From positions 1 to 64,000 of the forward strand of contig NZ_JNIV01000006.1 in NCBI RefSeq assembly GCF_000701405.1: 64,000 bases of DNA. The letters run 5' to 3'. Shown piece after piece: positions 26,190-35,131 of this stretch (the first letter of the stretch is position 1; each line of letters starts with the position of its first letter). Both the position numbers and the translations under genes were made by a program. Under the pieces are notes generated by a model. The model had not been told where the DNA came from and did not search any database. It worked only from the letters and a program-made list of their open reading frames with translations. Source of the DNA: Deinococcus marmoris DSM 12784 (GTDB lineage: Bacteria; Deinococcota; Deinococci; Deinococcales; Deinococcaceae).

Positions 26190-28646
26190 TCAGTTCAGCA
26201 GCGTCAGGTGGGAGCAAGCTTGAGTGGCGCACCCGTCGTAGGTCACCACCGCCACACCGCCGTTACGGGTGGTGATCATTCTGGAGATCCGGCCCACGGG
26301 GGTGGACGTCATCTTCAGGCTGCTGGTCTCCAGGCGAATGGCCTTGAATCCATTTTGCAGCCACAACACGCCCGGCGTCGCCGCGTCAAGGCCAATGACG
26401 ATGAAGTTTTGCGGCCCAGGCAGGGTCGCCCTGGAGATCACCGTGGACACGCGGCCGTCCGGATCCCGGCGATTCAGATTATTGTTGATATCTGTAAGCC
26501 AGATGGTGCCGTCATTGCCGATGGCCGCCGTGAAAAATGGATACCCGTCCAGGCGCGTCCCCAGATCACGCACCGCGCCCGTCACGGTATTGACTACCAC
26601 CGGAAGATCTGTGCTCAAAGCCAGATACAGCAACGTCTTCCCATCGGGACTGACCAGAAATTCTGTATTGTCCAGGGAATAAACGCGCGTCCGGTCCATG
26701 ACGGCCACCTCGCCCGTCACCGGGTTCCAGCGGGTCAGCACCAGGCGCTGGTCTGCAGCGTCGCGGCCGACATACCACAGCCGTCCATCGGCGTCCGAGA
26801 CAGCCTGACCCATACCTTCCGGTTTGACCACGGTGGTGAAGGTGCCGTCCGGTCTGACCAGCTTGGCCTGTGTGCCACCATTCGCGTACGGCAGGGCGAC
26901 CACGTCACCGTTGCTCAGGCCGGCCAGTTGGCCCACCTCTGGCAACGTCACTGTGGCGGCCACGCCGCTGGACGTGAACCGTTTGAGCACCTGGTCATAG
27001 GAGTTGTTGGTCTGCGTCTCGGCGATGCCAGTCAGGATCCACACGCCACTGCTCACCGGGGCCAGCCCGCGCTCGGACACGCCGCCGTTATTGATCAGCG
27101 TCCGCTGGGGGCAGACCCCCAGGGCCAGCGACACCGAACTGGTGGCCCCGGGGCCGGACACCTCGATGGTCACATCGCGTTGGGTGGGGCTTGCTCCTTT
27201 GGCCACGGTGATCGGCAGCGTGATCTCGGTGCTGGTGTTGGCCCCGAGGGTGACCTGAACGGGCGCCGCACTGACCCCGGCAGGAAGCCCCTTGAGGCTT
27301 AAGGTGACTGGCCCTGCGTAACCGAACAGGCTGACGAGCTGTCCCCGGACAGCTCCCGTTTCTCCCTGACAGACGAATTCCTCAGTACCGAACTGAAGCT
27401 TGACGCCGGGTCGCTGGACACTAATCGTCCCGAAACCACCGCCCGCTGACCGGCCCGCGCTGTCGTTCACGAGGAGCCGGAAGGGCAGGATGCCCGGGAC
27501 TGTCCCCGTGTACCGGAAGGTGAGCTGGGTGTCGAGCTGTTGCGGCGCAAGGCCCAGACCTTGCACGAAGGCGCTCTGCCCCTGGGCGGCCCCGCTGGCA
27601 GCTCCCAGGGTGGGCAGCGTCAGTCGGGATGGCTCCACCGTTAATCCCGGCACGTCGGTGGACAGCGTGACCGCACCGGAAACGCCGCCGACCTGCTGGA
27701 ACTTGGCGGGCACGCTGACCGTTTCATTGGCGGCAAAGGTCAGCGGCGCAGTGCCCAGGTCGACGTTGACGAATGACTCGAACAGCCGGCCTTTGAGCTG
27801 CGAGGCCGCCGCCGGGTCCAGTGACTTCAGCGTGAGGCGCGTCGGGACGTCTGTCTTCGCGCTGTACTCCACGGCGTTCCAACCGGCCTTCAGATCAAGG
27901 TCATAGACCACTGAACCGCTGTTTCCGCAGTCGACGGTTCCACTGGTCCGCGAGGCGGCCGTGCTGTAGATACGGGCCACCGTGCTGCCCGGCACCGTCG
28001 ATCCCGCCACGAGCTCCTCATGAATCTCGCCCAGGGGATCACCCTGCGCCGAATACGCGTACAGGCGGCTGAACCGGAAGATGTCAGGGTTGGCGGTGCT
28101 GGTCCCCGTGAAGGTACATCCACTGAATGGCGGGGGAAGCAGGGTGGACGAGCGGCCCGTGGAAGGCGGAGCCGCGAGCTTCAGATCCACCTCGCCCGAT
28201 GCGCTCAGGGTCCCCCGGGAATTGGCGCTGACGCCATCGGCATTGCCGAGCAGCACGTACCCCGCGGGGAACGTTGCCCCAGTCACGGTACCGCTGATCT
28301 TTGCCGGACTGATTGCCGCGCCGCGCTGCGCCGTGTAGGTCAGCGTGACGGTCTGGTTGGCGTTGACCGTCACCGTCTGCTCGGCAGGAACATCGAACCC
28401 GGGCACGGCGGCGCCCTTGACCGTGACCACGGTCCCCGCCGCGAGTTGTGTGAAGGTCTTGGTTCCGGTCACCGTGTCGTTCCACAGGACCGTGTTCCCC
28501 GCTTTGACGGAGACTGGAGCCGCCGAGACGCCCATCAATTTCACGTTGAGAGCGAAATCGGCGGTGGGCGCAGGACCATTTCCGCCACCACAGGCAGCGA
28601 GCGCGGCAGAGAGGGCAAGGCAAGCAGGAAGTCGAAGTGTCTTCAT
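26190..28646 (-). CDS. Large surface lipoprotein
   Basis: 818 residues. The signal peptide ends in a lipobox (LAAC, Cys at 19). The N-terminal 100 or so residues are beta-rich (PEGA/carboxypeptidase-regulatory-like: PVSVKAGNTVLWNDTVTGTK). Later come Ig-like segments (KGLPAGVSAAPVQVTLG) and a C-terminal beta-propeller-like region of about 270 residues with DGRLWYVGRD and SPDGKTLLYLA blades. Likely anchored on the cell surface; ligand unknown. Ends at a 42-bp palindrome. Confidence 0.75.
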   Translation of the reverse strand: MKTLRLPACLALSAALAACGGGNGPAPTADFALNVKLMGVSAAPVSVKAGNTVLWNDTVTGTKTFTQLAAGTVVTVKGAAVPGFDVPAEQTVTVNANQTVTLTYTAQRGAAISPAKISGTVTGATFPAGYVLLGNADGVSANSRGTLSASGEVDLKLAAPPSTGRSSTLLPPPFSGCTFTGTSTANPDIFRFSRLYAYSAQGDPLGEIHEELVAGSTVPGSTVARIYSTAASRTSGTVDCGNSGSVVYDLDLKAGWNAVEYSAKTDVPTRLTLKSLDPAAASQLKGRLFESFVNVDLGTAPLTFAANETVSVPAKFQQVGGVSGAVTLSTDVPGLTVEPSRLTLPTLGAASGAAQGQSAFVQGLGLAPQQLDTQLTFRYTGTVPGILPFRLLVNDSAGRSAGGGFGTISVQRPGVKLQFGTEEFVCQGETGAVRGQLVSLFGYAGPVTLSLKGLPAGVSAAPVQVTLGANTSTEITLPITVAKGASPTQRDVTIEVSGPGATSSVSLALGVCPQRTLINNGGVSERGLAPVSSGVWILTGIAETQTNNSYDQVLKRFTSSGVAATVTLPEVGQLAGLSNGDVVALPYANGGTQAKLVRPDGTFTTVVKPEGMGQAVSDADGRLWYVGRDAADQRLVLTRWNPVTGEVAVMDRTRVYSLDNTEFLVSPDGKTLLYLALSTDLPVVVNTVTGAVRDLGTRLDGYPFFTAAIGNDGTIWLTDINNNLNRRDPDGRVSTVISRATLPGPQNFIVIGLDAATPGVLWLQNGFKAIRLETSSLKMTSTPVGRISRMITTRNGGVAVVTYDGCATQACSHLTLLN

Positions 28647-28927
28647 ATTCTCTCAGAATTTTAATGTTTTCCGCTCTGGTGGGTGGAGAGATTTACCACG
28701 TTGGACGTATACAGGCGTCTTGCGCAACCTCTGTGCAGCCTTAAATCGGGGGTTCACAGGTTGAAGAATCGCTTGACCTTCGTCTCTGCAAGGCTCTAAA
28801 TTGCAGCACCAGCAACTCCCAGATGACCACTTGACCCAGCGCCGTGGCCAGCCTGCGCAACGACAGCCAACGTCACGTACCCCCAACGGGGGTGGAACTT
28901 TTCAGAGCCTCCAGCGCTCAAATCTGC

Positions 28928-28956
28928 TTGACCCGGCCTGGTGCAGACCTGATAGT
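28928..28956 (+). promoter_or_regulatory. Leaderless promoter of the Big2 lipoprotein
   Basis: TTGACC (28928-28933), 17 bases, GATAGT (28951-28956), then ATG at 28963. It is nearly identical in design to the DUF2975 promoter. The other part of the 28647-28962 gap shows no gene. Confidence 0.7.
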
Positions 28957-28962
28957 ACGGTG

Positions 28963-29901
28963 ATGAGAAAAATATGTATGGCCCTCGGGCTCACGGCACT
29001 GCTCGCCGCTTGCACCAACACAACAACCCCGGCGACCGTCAGCAGCATTCAGGTGACCGGCACCTCAAGCATCGTTATCGGGCAGACCAAAACGTTGAGT
29101 GCCGTGGCGAAGGATGCCGGCGGCAACGTGCTCAGTGGCCGCGCGGTCACCTGGACCTCCAGTGCCCCCGAATTGATCAGCGTCGACGCCAGCGGGAAGA
29201 TCACTGCGCATCATTTCAGCCTGGAAGAAGCGAAAAAGACGGTGACCATCACCGCGAGCAGCGACGGCAAGACCGGCACGGTTGCCGTCTTGCCTCACGG
29301 CTTCGACTTCTCCTGCGGCACCTACACGTACAGCACTGATTCTGAGACTGTGCCCTTCTTCGCCATGTACACCCGCTTCCGTGCGCCAGACGGCGGCAAC
29401 ATTGAGGCCAACACCGATTACGAGGTGGTCGGCCCGGGTGGTTTCAACGAGGGCAAGGCCTATCGTGGCATGGTGTTCCAGAGCACCTCTGCGGGCAGCG
29501 GCTACGGTGGCCCGCGTGCGGTGGCAGGAACGTACAGCGCCTCGCTCAGGGTAGCCGGGGTCAACTACACCGACACCTGCACGGTCGATCCGAAGGTTGT
29601 GCTCGGCAACATCAGCACGCCCACCGTAACGGTCACTGGCAACAAGGCGTCGTATTCGGGCACTGCCCCCGCCAACACCAAGTTGGTCTACGCCTCGGTG
29701 GAAAACGACACGTCTGATCACACGACGAGCAGCAAGCTGCTGGCCTCACCAACCTTTAGCCTGCAGGATGAACTCACGCCAACAGCCCCGAGTGGCACCT
29801 ACAACGCCTGGATTTACGCCAGGAACTTCGGCACCACCCTACCCATGCCCGACGTCGTGCTGATGTCCGCTACGTACGTCAGCGTCCTTAAGATTCCCTA
29901 A
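28963..29901 (+). CDS. Lipoprotein with Big2-like domain
   Basis: 312 residues from ATG 28963, chosen because the promoter ends six bases before it. Lipobox LLAACTN gives Cys at about 16. Residues 25-110 form a bacterial Ig-like (Big2) domain (VSSIQVTGTSSIVIGQTKTL, then GRAVTWTSSAPELISVDASG). The rest is beta-rich with one Cys pair (FSCGTY, TDTCTV). Exported, probably surface-attached. Confidence 0.78.
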   Translation: MRKICMALGLTALLAACTNTTTPATVSSIQVTGTSSIVIGQTKTLSAVAKDAGGNVLSGRAVTWTSSAPELISVDASGKITAHHFSLEEAKKTVTITASSDGKTGTVAVLPHGFDFSCGTYTYSTDSETVPFFAMYTRFRAPDGGNIEANTDYEVVGPGGFNEGKAYRGMVFQSTSAGSGYGGPRAVAGTYSASLRVAGVNYTDTCTVDPKVVLGNISTPTVTVTGNKASYSGTAPANTKLVYASVENDTSDHTTSSKLLASPTFSLQDELTPTAPSGTYNAWIYARNFGTTLPMPDVVLMSATYVSVLKIP

Positions 29902-29931
29902 ACTCACGCCCGACACACCGCCTAGCCCTCA

Positions 29932-29958
29932 AGAGGCGTTCCTATCAGGGACGCCTCT
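29932..29958. terminator. Hairpin after the Big2 lipoprotein gene
   Basis: AGAGGCGT pairs with ACGCCTCT (plus CC/GG inside), loop TATCA, 30 bases past the stop. No U-tract follows. Confidence 0.5.
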
Positions 29959-30137
29959 GTGCATATTCGCTGTCCTGGTTGGAATTTATGCGACATCCAG
30001 CGGGAGCGATTTGTCACACTCGACCTGCTAAAGGAGTCGTCGAAGCGACCGAGGAAATCGAGGGGAGTTTAAGGAAGCCGCTCCAGAGCGCAAAGTAGAA
30101 AATCCGTCCTCCCAGACAGCCTTTCCCTGTCAGCGGG

Positions 30138-30313
30138 GAAATTTTGAGGAGTGCCGAGGCGCTGGAGCGGAGCCAGGAATTGGAGCGGGCAAAGCGGAGC
30201 GGAAAAGTCAGTTGATCGCGGAGGCACAAACCGTAGAGACGCGCATCGCGGTGTTACAGCAGGCCAACGCAGAGAGCAAGGAGCAGACGGCTCCAGAGAA
30301 TGACCCGCCATAG
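30138..30313 (+). pseudogene. Frameshifted coiled-coil fragment
   Basis: Two frames together read SAEALERSQELERAKRS and, after a one-base shift near 30205, IAEAQTVETRIAVLQQANAE before TAG at 30311. Both are charged heptad-type helix. No start found; family unknown. Confidence 0.35.
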
Positions 30314-30463
30314 TGTCAGAGCATCGCCCAGACGCCGCGGTCCCGGCCATGCGAGGTGCTGACGTGGCCGCTGGCGCTGAACCAGGAAAGATCACGCACA
30401 GCCTGCATCACCTTGATTCCTGGTCAGCACCAGGCACCAAGGTCGATCTTCTATGCTGCACAT

Positions 30464-30590
30464 GGGTGATGTGGCACGGGCAGCCGCTGGGCTGCGGCAT
30501 GATGCGTGGACGTGACGCAGGACCGGACTTCCAGCAAGTCCACTCCCAACAAATCGTCTCCCCCCTCCGAAATCGCCCTGTCCTTTCGCT
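30464..30590 (+). repeat. Dispersed repeat family 1, copy C
   Basis: Aligns with copies A and B: GTGGCACGGGCAGCC-GCTG-GGCTGC stem-loop, GACGTGACG, TCCAGCAAG, CTCCCAACAAATCGTCTCC, and AATCGCC. More diverged than copy B. Sequence up to 30680 otherwise shows no gene. Confidence 0.6.
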
Positions 30591-30680
30591 GAGAAGGCGA
30601 GTTCGGGGGGAGCGAGCTTCGCGGTGCTTGTGCAGCTGCTGGGGCAGGGTGGGCAATGGAATGGGCTGGGCGAGGGTTCT

Positions 30681-31481
30681 CTAGATTGACTGGTCCAGGG
30701 AGGCCATCTGGGCGGGCGACAGCACCTGCAGGCTCTCCAGGGAAATCAAGTCGGACAGGCGAACGACGAAAATCACGGCCTCGGCGATGTGCTCCGGGCG
30801 CAGGCAGCTCAGGGGCTGGATGCGGTGCCGGGCGGCCAGACAGGGGACTGGCGTGGTCATGTCCGGCCCCATGGTCGTGAAGCGGACGCTGTCCATCACG
30901 TCGTGGTGGCGCATCTGGTGACCAAGGCACCCGGCACCCGGTATGGAGGACAGCGCCAGCTCGAGAGCCTCGCTGGTCACCGAGGAAATGGTCACGATGC
31001 GCCCGATGCCCCGGGCGCCCATGGAGGGCAGCGCGGCGTAGGTGGTCCGCACCATCCCCAGCACATCACCGCCGAGCATGCCGCGCCAGTCGGTCGTGTC
31101 GGTGGCCGGACCGAGCAGGGTCAGTCCCGCGTTGTTCACCAGGATGTCGATCCGGCCGAACGCGTGGGCGGCACGGTCCACGGCGAACCGGGCCTGGGCC
31201 TCGTCCGTCACGTCCGCGGCCACCACCTCGGCGCGTCCCCCAGCCAACCGCACCTGCTGCGCGAGAGCGTACACATGCGCCTCCCGCCGCGCGACGAGCA
31301 CCACGTCCACGCCCTGCTCCGCGAGTGCGAGCGCCGTCGCGGCGCCGATGGCATTGCCCGCCCCCGTCACGACCGCGACCTGCCCCGCCAGGTTGCGGGG
31401 GCCCCCCGGCGTGGGCGCACCGGGCGCGGAATGGGTGGCAAGCGGCAGGAGATCGGCTCCGTCGTCTCGGTGACTCGACAT
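30681..31481 (-). CDS. SDR-fold oxidoreductase lacking the Tyr-Lys pair
   Basis: 266 residues from ATG 31481. Residues about 30-230 form a Rossmann SDR: VVTGAGNAIG (TGxxxGxG), ADVTDE, NNAG and the Ser of ISSV are present. Where classical SDRs have YxxxK, this one reads LGHQM (in PGAGCLGHQMRHHDVMDS) at the correct spacing, so both catalytic residues are replaced. The C-terminal LRPEHIAEAVIFVV is a normal SDR feature. It probably still binds a nucleotide but may not act as a dehydrogenase. A silent or decaying gene is possible. Confidence 0.7.
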   Translation of the reverse strand: MSSHRDDGADLLPLATHSAPGAPTPGGPRNLAGQVAVVTGAGNAIGAATALALAEQGVDVVLVARREAHVYALAQQVRLAGGRAEVVAADVTDEAQARFAVDRAAHAFGRIDILVNNAGLTLLGPATDTTDWRGMLGGDVLGMVRTTYAALPSMGARGIGRIVTISSVTSEALELALSSIPGAGCLGHQMRHHDVMDSVRFTTMGPDMTTPVPCLAARHRIQPLSCLRPEHIAEAVIFVVRLSDLISLESLQVLSPAQMASLDQSI

Positions 31482-31718
31482 AGAGGAAGTGTGGACGCTC
31501 CAGCCAAAGTCCACCACCCGCCGCCGCCGCCTCGTGCTCCGGAGATGAAAAGCGGCACGCTCACTGGCGTTGAGGAAAGTCAGATTGTGCTGCGCAACCA
31601 TCTGCAGAGTGATGCTTAAATGCGTCGTAGACACACTCCAGCGTAGGTCATTTTGCGCTGTGACACCTCTGTGCATGGCGAGCGATACGGTGTCCCTATG
31701 CCACGTCCCAAATTTCGA

Positions 31719-31737
31719 CCTTCGCCAGGTTAAGCCC
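31719..31737 (+). repeat. Mobile-element terminal block, short copy
   Basis: CCTTCGCCAGGTTAAGCCC, preceded by CAAATTTCGA like the long copies (CAAAAATTGGG). It lies in the 31482-31798 gap, which has no gene I can support, just outside the HTH/ISL3-like transposase pair. Confidence 0.5.
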
Positions 31738-31757
31738 TTCCGTTGCAGTGTCATGAG

Positions 31758-31791
31758 GGTAGAGCCGGCACCTGGCGCCTCCGGCTCTACC
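31758..31791 (-). terminator. Terminator hairpin of the HTH gene
   Basis: GGTAGAGCCGG pairs with CCGGCTCTACC across a 12-base loop, a few bases after the minus-strand gene's stop at 31799. No clear U-tract. Confidence 0.6.
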
Positions 31792-31798
31792 AGGCTGC

Positions 31799-32191
31799 TC
31801 AGTCCTGTTTGACCAGTCGTTGCGCCGTCGTGGCGCTAATGCCCAGTCCGGCCCCGATCTGAACGTAGCTGTGGCCAGCAGCCCGCAGGGCACGGGCCTC
31901 GGGCCGGAGACCAGGCTCAATGCGGGGCCGCAGACTCAGCCCATGGCGCGTCCCCCATTTGCTGAGTACCTGGTTGCTGTAGCCGTACTCGACTTCCATT
32001 GCCGCCAGGCAACCCAACCGATTCAACTCGCGGATGAACCAGTCGCGTGCGTAATACCGGGGTAATCCCTCTGCCTGCACCTCCGCCTCCGTCCAGTTCT
32101 GCTTCAGATCATTCTGGTGCCGCCGCACCGCCTGCGTCTCCTGTGGCGTCAGCCCCAATACGCGTCCAACACGTGCATTCCGTGTGTGCAT
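31799..32191 (-). CDS. HTH protein beside the ISL3-like transposase
   Basis: 130 residues from ATG 32191, six bases after a strong AAGGAGG. It has two HTH-like parts: GYSNQVLSKWGTRHGL in the middle and AAGHSYVQIGAGLGISATTA at the C-terminus (resolvase/IS-type HTH). Divergent from the large transposase, with 262 bases between, so it may be the element's regulator or a DNA-binding subunit. Confidence 0.65.
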   Translation of the reverse strand: MHTRNARVGRVLGLTPQETQAVRRHQNDLKQNWTEAEVQAEGLPRYYARDWFIRELNRLGCLAAMEVEYGYSNQVLSKWGTRHGLSLRPRIEPGLRPEARALRAAGHSYVQIGAGLGISATTAQRLVKQD

Positions 32192-32453
32192 GCCTGCCCT
32201 CCTTTTTGGCGTTCTGAAAATCCTTTCTGGATTTCCGCCTCCTTCCTCTGCTGCACCTCCGTGACCCTTCTTATGCACTTCCAGCTCGCGCCCTGCGAGG
32301 CGGTTCGTACCAGGATTGCGCCCGCACATATGCCCGAAATCGCAGCCGGCTGCGGCATCATTGGGATCACGTGACCCCATATCCTGACGTTTCAACACCA
32401 CCACCTGTGAAAATTCACCGCATAGGGAAGACGACTAAAATCGGGGGCACCTT

Positions 32454-35012
32454 GTGGCAGGGGCTGTAACCCTTCCCTGGAGGGTCCTGGTCGGCTCCAC
32501 GCTGACCCGGAACTGGCCCAGGCGAACGCCTTCCCCGGACACGCTGATCGCGGTTCCCGCCGTCCCCCATCCGAATGGACGTGGCTGGACCGCCGAACTG
32601 TGCTTCGACACCCCGCCCACGGCGACGGTCCCGCTCTACCGGTGCGGCTGGGCCTCCAGAACCATCCGCGACACGCCGAGCGGCCTGGACGGCGTCGAGT
32701 TGGTCATCCGGCGGCAGCGCTGGCAGACGCGGGACAAGCAGCCACAGTTCACCTCCCCTGTTCCCCAGGACCTGGCCGATCTGAACGCCGGCGGCATCAA
32801 GGTGACGAACGCGCTGATCGCGTTTGTCCAGGACGTACAGGGGCAGACGGACATCCCCGCCTCCCTGGTCGTGCGCAGTCTGGGTGACAACGGTCGTCTG
32901 CTCACGCAGGTCCGGCGCGCGGCGCGCGGCGCACCGGGTGAGGTCAGCGCGTTCCTCCAGACCGACCGGTACATTCTCAAGCGTCCTGCAAGCGTGGTGC
33001 AGCACCTGGCGATGGACGAGGTCTCTCTTGGCGGGCAGTACTGGACGGTTTTAAGCAACAATGATCCAGATCCGAACCTGCCACGGGGCCAGCGGGTGAT
33101 CGGCCTGTGCCGTGGCCGTGAGGTCGCCGACCTGCTGCCGCCGCTGCGGATCGTGGCGTCGTGGTACCGCGAGTGGTGGCCCTCACAGCCGCGACCGACG
33201 CGCGTGACCGCGGACATGTGGGATGCGTTCTGGCTGGCCGCCCGGAACCCGGACGTCTTTGGCGACCAAGTTCTTTTCGCCACCGATCCATTTCACCTGC
33301 GAAAGCACATCCGCGAGGCAGATGACGCCGCTGAGAAGGTCTGTCACTCCTGTTGCACGGACGGGGCCCGCTGCGACCGCTACAGGTACAACCAGGAGGT
33401 GGGCGAGGTGCTGGGCAGCATCTGGCAGGTCGGCGACGCCACCGGGTGGCGGGCCTTCAAAGAGCGCTGGTACGCGCTGCGGGCCAGGCCTGGAACAGGG
33501 GCCTGGTTGGAGCCCCATGCCCGTTTCGACCGGATGCTGCGCTCAAAAGCCTGGGGCTCGCGGCTGCGGGTCCTCGGACAGACATTCGGCACCCAGCATG
33601 ACGGCAAGCGGCCCAGCAACGCCCGTGGGGAGAGGGCCAATGGAACCGTCCGCGAGGTGATGCAGCACCTGCGCTTCAGGTCGGCAGAAGGCCGGCTGGA
33701 GCAGATCATGACGCAGCTGCATGCTGCGCAGGACTGGCCGGAACCAGAACCAGTCCTGCTGTCGCCGGCACTGCTCCGCTGTCCCATCTGCAGTGAGCAG
33801 GCCGCCCTGCCACCGCGCACCGGCTGGCGGCCGGTGGCCACCCTGCCCCGCGGGCTGACCCCGCTGATCCTGCAGGCCCCGACCCGGGTGCGGTGTTCCA
33901 CCTGCGGTGTCCAGGCCATGCCTGATCCTGGGCCCGTCACACCCGCGCTCGTCGAGTGGCTGCGCGATCCTCTGCAGGGACCGCTCAACGGCGCGACCCT
34001 GGAACGCCTGACGGGCATCCCCGCTCAGCAGATCGGTGCCCTTCAGGGAAGTCCGGATCTGCCCGCGACGTCCTGCCCACCGACCGTCATCTACGACGAG
34101 GTCTGGACCTCGGGCCGCGTGTGGCTGCTCCTAGCAACTCCTCAGGGCGAGCTGCTGGATCTGCAGCTGGTGAAGGAGGAGAAGCCTGTGGATGCTCCTC
34201 GCAGTCGATACCGCCCAGGCCGTCATGACCGGGTGGCCCAGGCCGCCGTGCAGTTCTTGCAGGCACACGAGCCCCCTGGAGGCTATCGGCAGGTCGTGCT
34301 GAGGCAGCGCTACCCCCAGCTCAGCTGGGCGCTGTGGAATGCAGAGTGGAAGTATCACGAGGAGAATGACAGCCGCCTGCCGTTTGGCCTCTCCCCTTAC
34401 GCGGCCCATGGGCTGCCCCGGCGGGCCTACCGCGCTGTCCTGCGCTACCTGCGGGACGAGAAGCTCACGGGCAAGGGCGCTGCGGATGAGCTTCCCCTCA
34501 AGACCCTGTACACAGCGGATCTTGAGAAATGGGAAGAGCACGCGCTCTGGACCACCATGAACCGGGACCATCCGGAGATCGCCCAGCTGCTCCGCGAAGC
34601 GAGGAAATTCAGGGATCTGGTGGCGATGGACATCCGCAAGGGCTTGTGGGTTGAGAGGCAGGAATGGATGGAGTCGCTCAGGCTCGAGCACCTCGTGGAG
34701 GAGTTCTACAACCGCGGCCTGGCGAAAGCAGACCGGGAGACCCTGACCGGGGCGGCGCGCGTCCGGGCCGACCAGTGGGCCGCCTGGCGGTCTGCAGAGT
34801 GGCTGGTCTTCGGCACGATGCGGTATCCGTCCGTCCCAGCCGGTCACCACCCGCACCTGCTCGCGCAGGTCAAGCAACTCCTGAGGAATTCACCGAACCG
34901 CCGGCCGGAACGGCAGAGAGCCCGCATTCTCGCCTACGTCGCCGCACACCAGAAAGTGCAGGCAGCGCGGGCACCGAAGTGGCGCAGAGTGCGTAAGAAG
35001 CACCCGAAGTGA
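32454..35012 (+). CDS. Oversized ISL3-like DDE transposase
   Basis: 852 residues, about twice the usual ISL3 length. The catalytic core is recognisable: Asp188 (MDEVSLGG), Asp254 (VTADMWDAFW) with the family-typical ATDPFHLRKHI downstream, and Glu393 (SNARGERANG). Two Cys-Cys pairs (CPICSEQ, CSTCGVQ) near 440-490 suggest a zinc knuckle. A further 350 residues, basic at the end, are not normal for ISL3. The start is a GTG at 32454, preceded by a TAAAAT box. It may be a distinct ISL3 branch or a domesticated transposase. Confidence 0.72.
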   Translation: MAGAVTLPWRVLVGSTLTRNWPRRTPSPDTLIAVPAVPHPNGRGWTAELCFDTPPTATVPLYRCGWASRTIRDTPSGLDGVELVIRRQRWQTRDKQPQFTSPVPQDLADLNAGGIKVTNALIAFVQDVQGQTDIPASLVVRSLGDNGRLLTQVRRAARGAPGEVSAFLQTDRYILKRPASVVQHLAMDEVSLGGQYWTVLSNNDPDPNLPRGQRVIGLCRGREVADLLPPLRIVASWYREWWPSQPRPTRVTADMWDAFWLAARNPDVFGDQVLFATDPFHLRKHIREADDAAEKVCHSCCTDGARCDRYRYNQEVGEVLGSIWQVGDATGWRAFKERWYALRARPGTGAWLEPHARFDRMLRSKAWGSRLRVLGQTFGTQHDGKRPSNARGERANGTVREVMQHLRFRSAEGRLEQIMTQLHAAQDWPEPEPVLLSPALLRCPICSEQAALPPRTGWRPVATLPRGLTPLILQAPTRVRCSTCGVQAMPDPGPVTPALVEWLRDPLQGPLNGATLERLTGIPAQQIGALQGSPDLPATSCPPTVIYDEVWTSGRVWLLLATPQGELLDLQLVKEEKPVDAPRSRYRPGRHDRVAQAAVQFLQAHEPPGGYRQVVLRQRYPQLSWALWNAEWKYHEENDSRLPFGLSPYAAHGLPRRAYRAVLRYLRDEKLTGKGAADELPLKTLYTADLEKWEEHALWTTMNRDHPEIAQLLREARKFRDLVAMDIRKGLWVERQEWMESLRLEHLVEEFYNRGLAKADRETLTGAARVRADQWAAWRSAEWLVFGTMRYPSVPAGHHPHLLAQVKQLLRNSPNRRPERQRARILAYVAAHQKVQAARAPKWRRVRKKHPK

Positions 35013-35131
35013 TGACGGCCGTTGCCGACCCGCCGTGATGTCCTGTCCTCAGTTGCTCGTGCCTCAATGCTGTAGAGCACGTCTACAACCCGGTCTAGCT
35101 TCCGGTGCGCGGCCCGCAGGTCGTTTACCGC

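Noticed and set aside
31482..31754. N-terminal extension of the SDR to 31754
   Set aside because: The extra sequence is low-complexity Arg/Ser-rich and crosses a mobile-element block; the Rossmann fold starts after ATG 31481.
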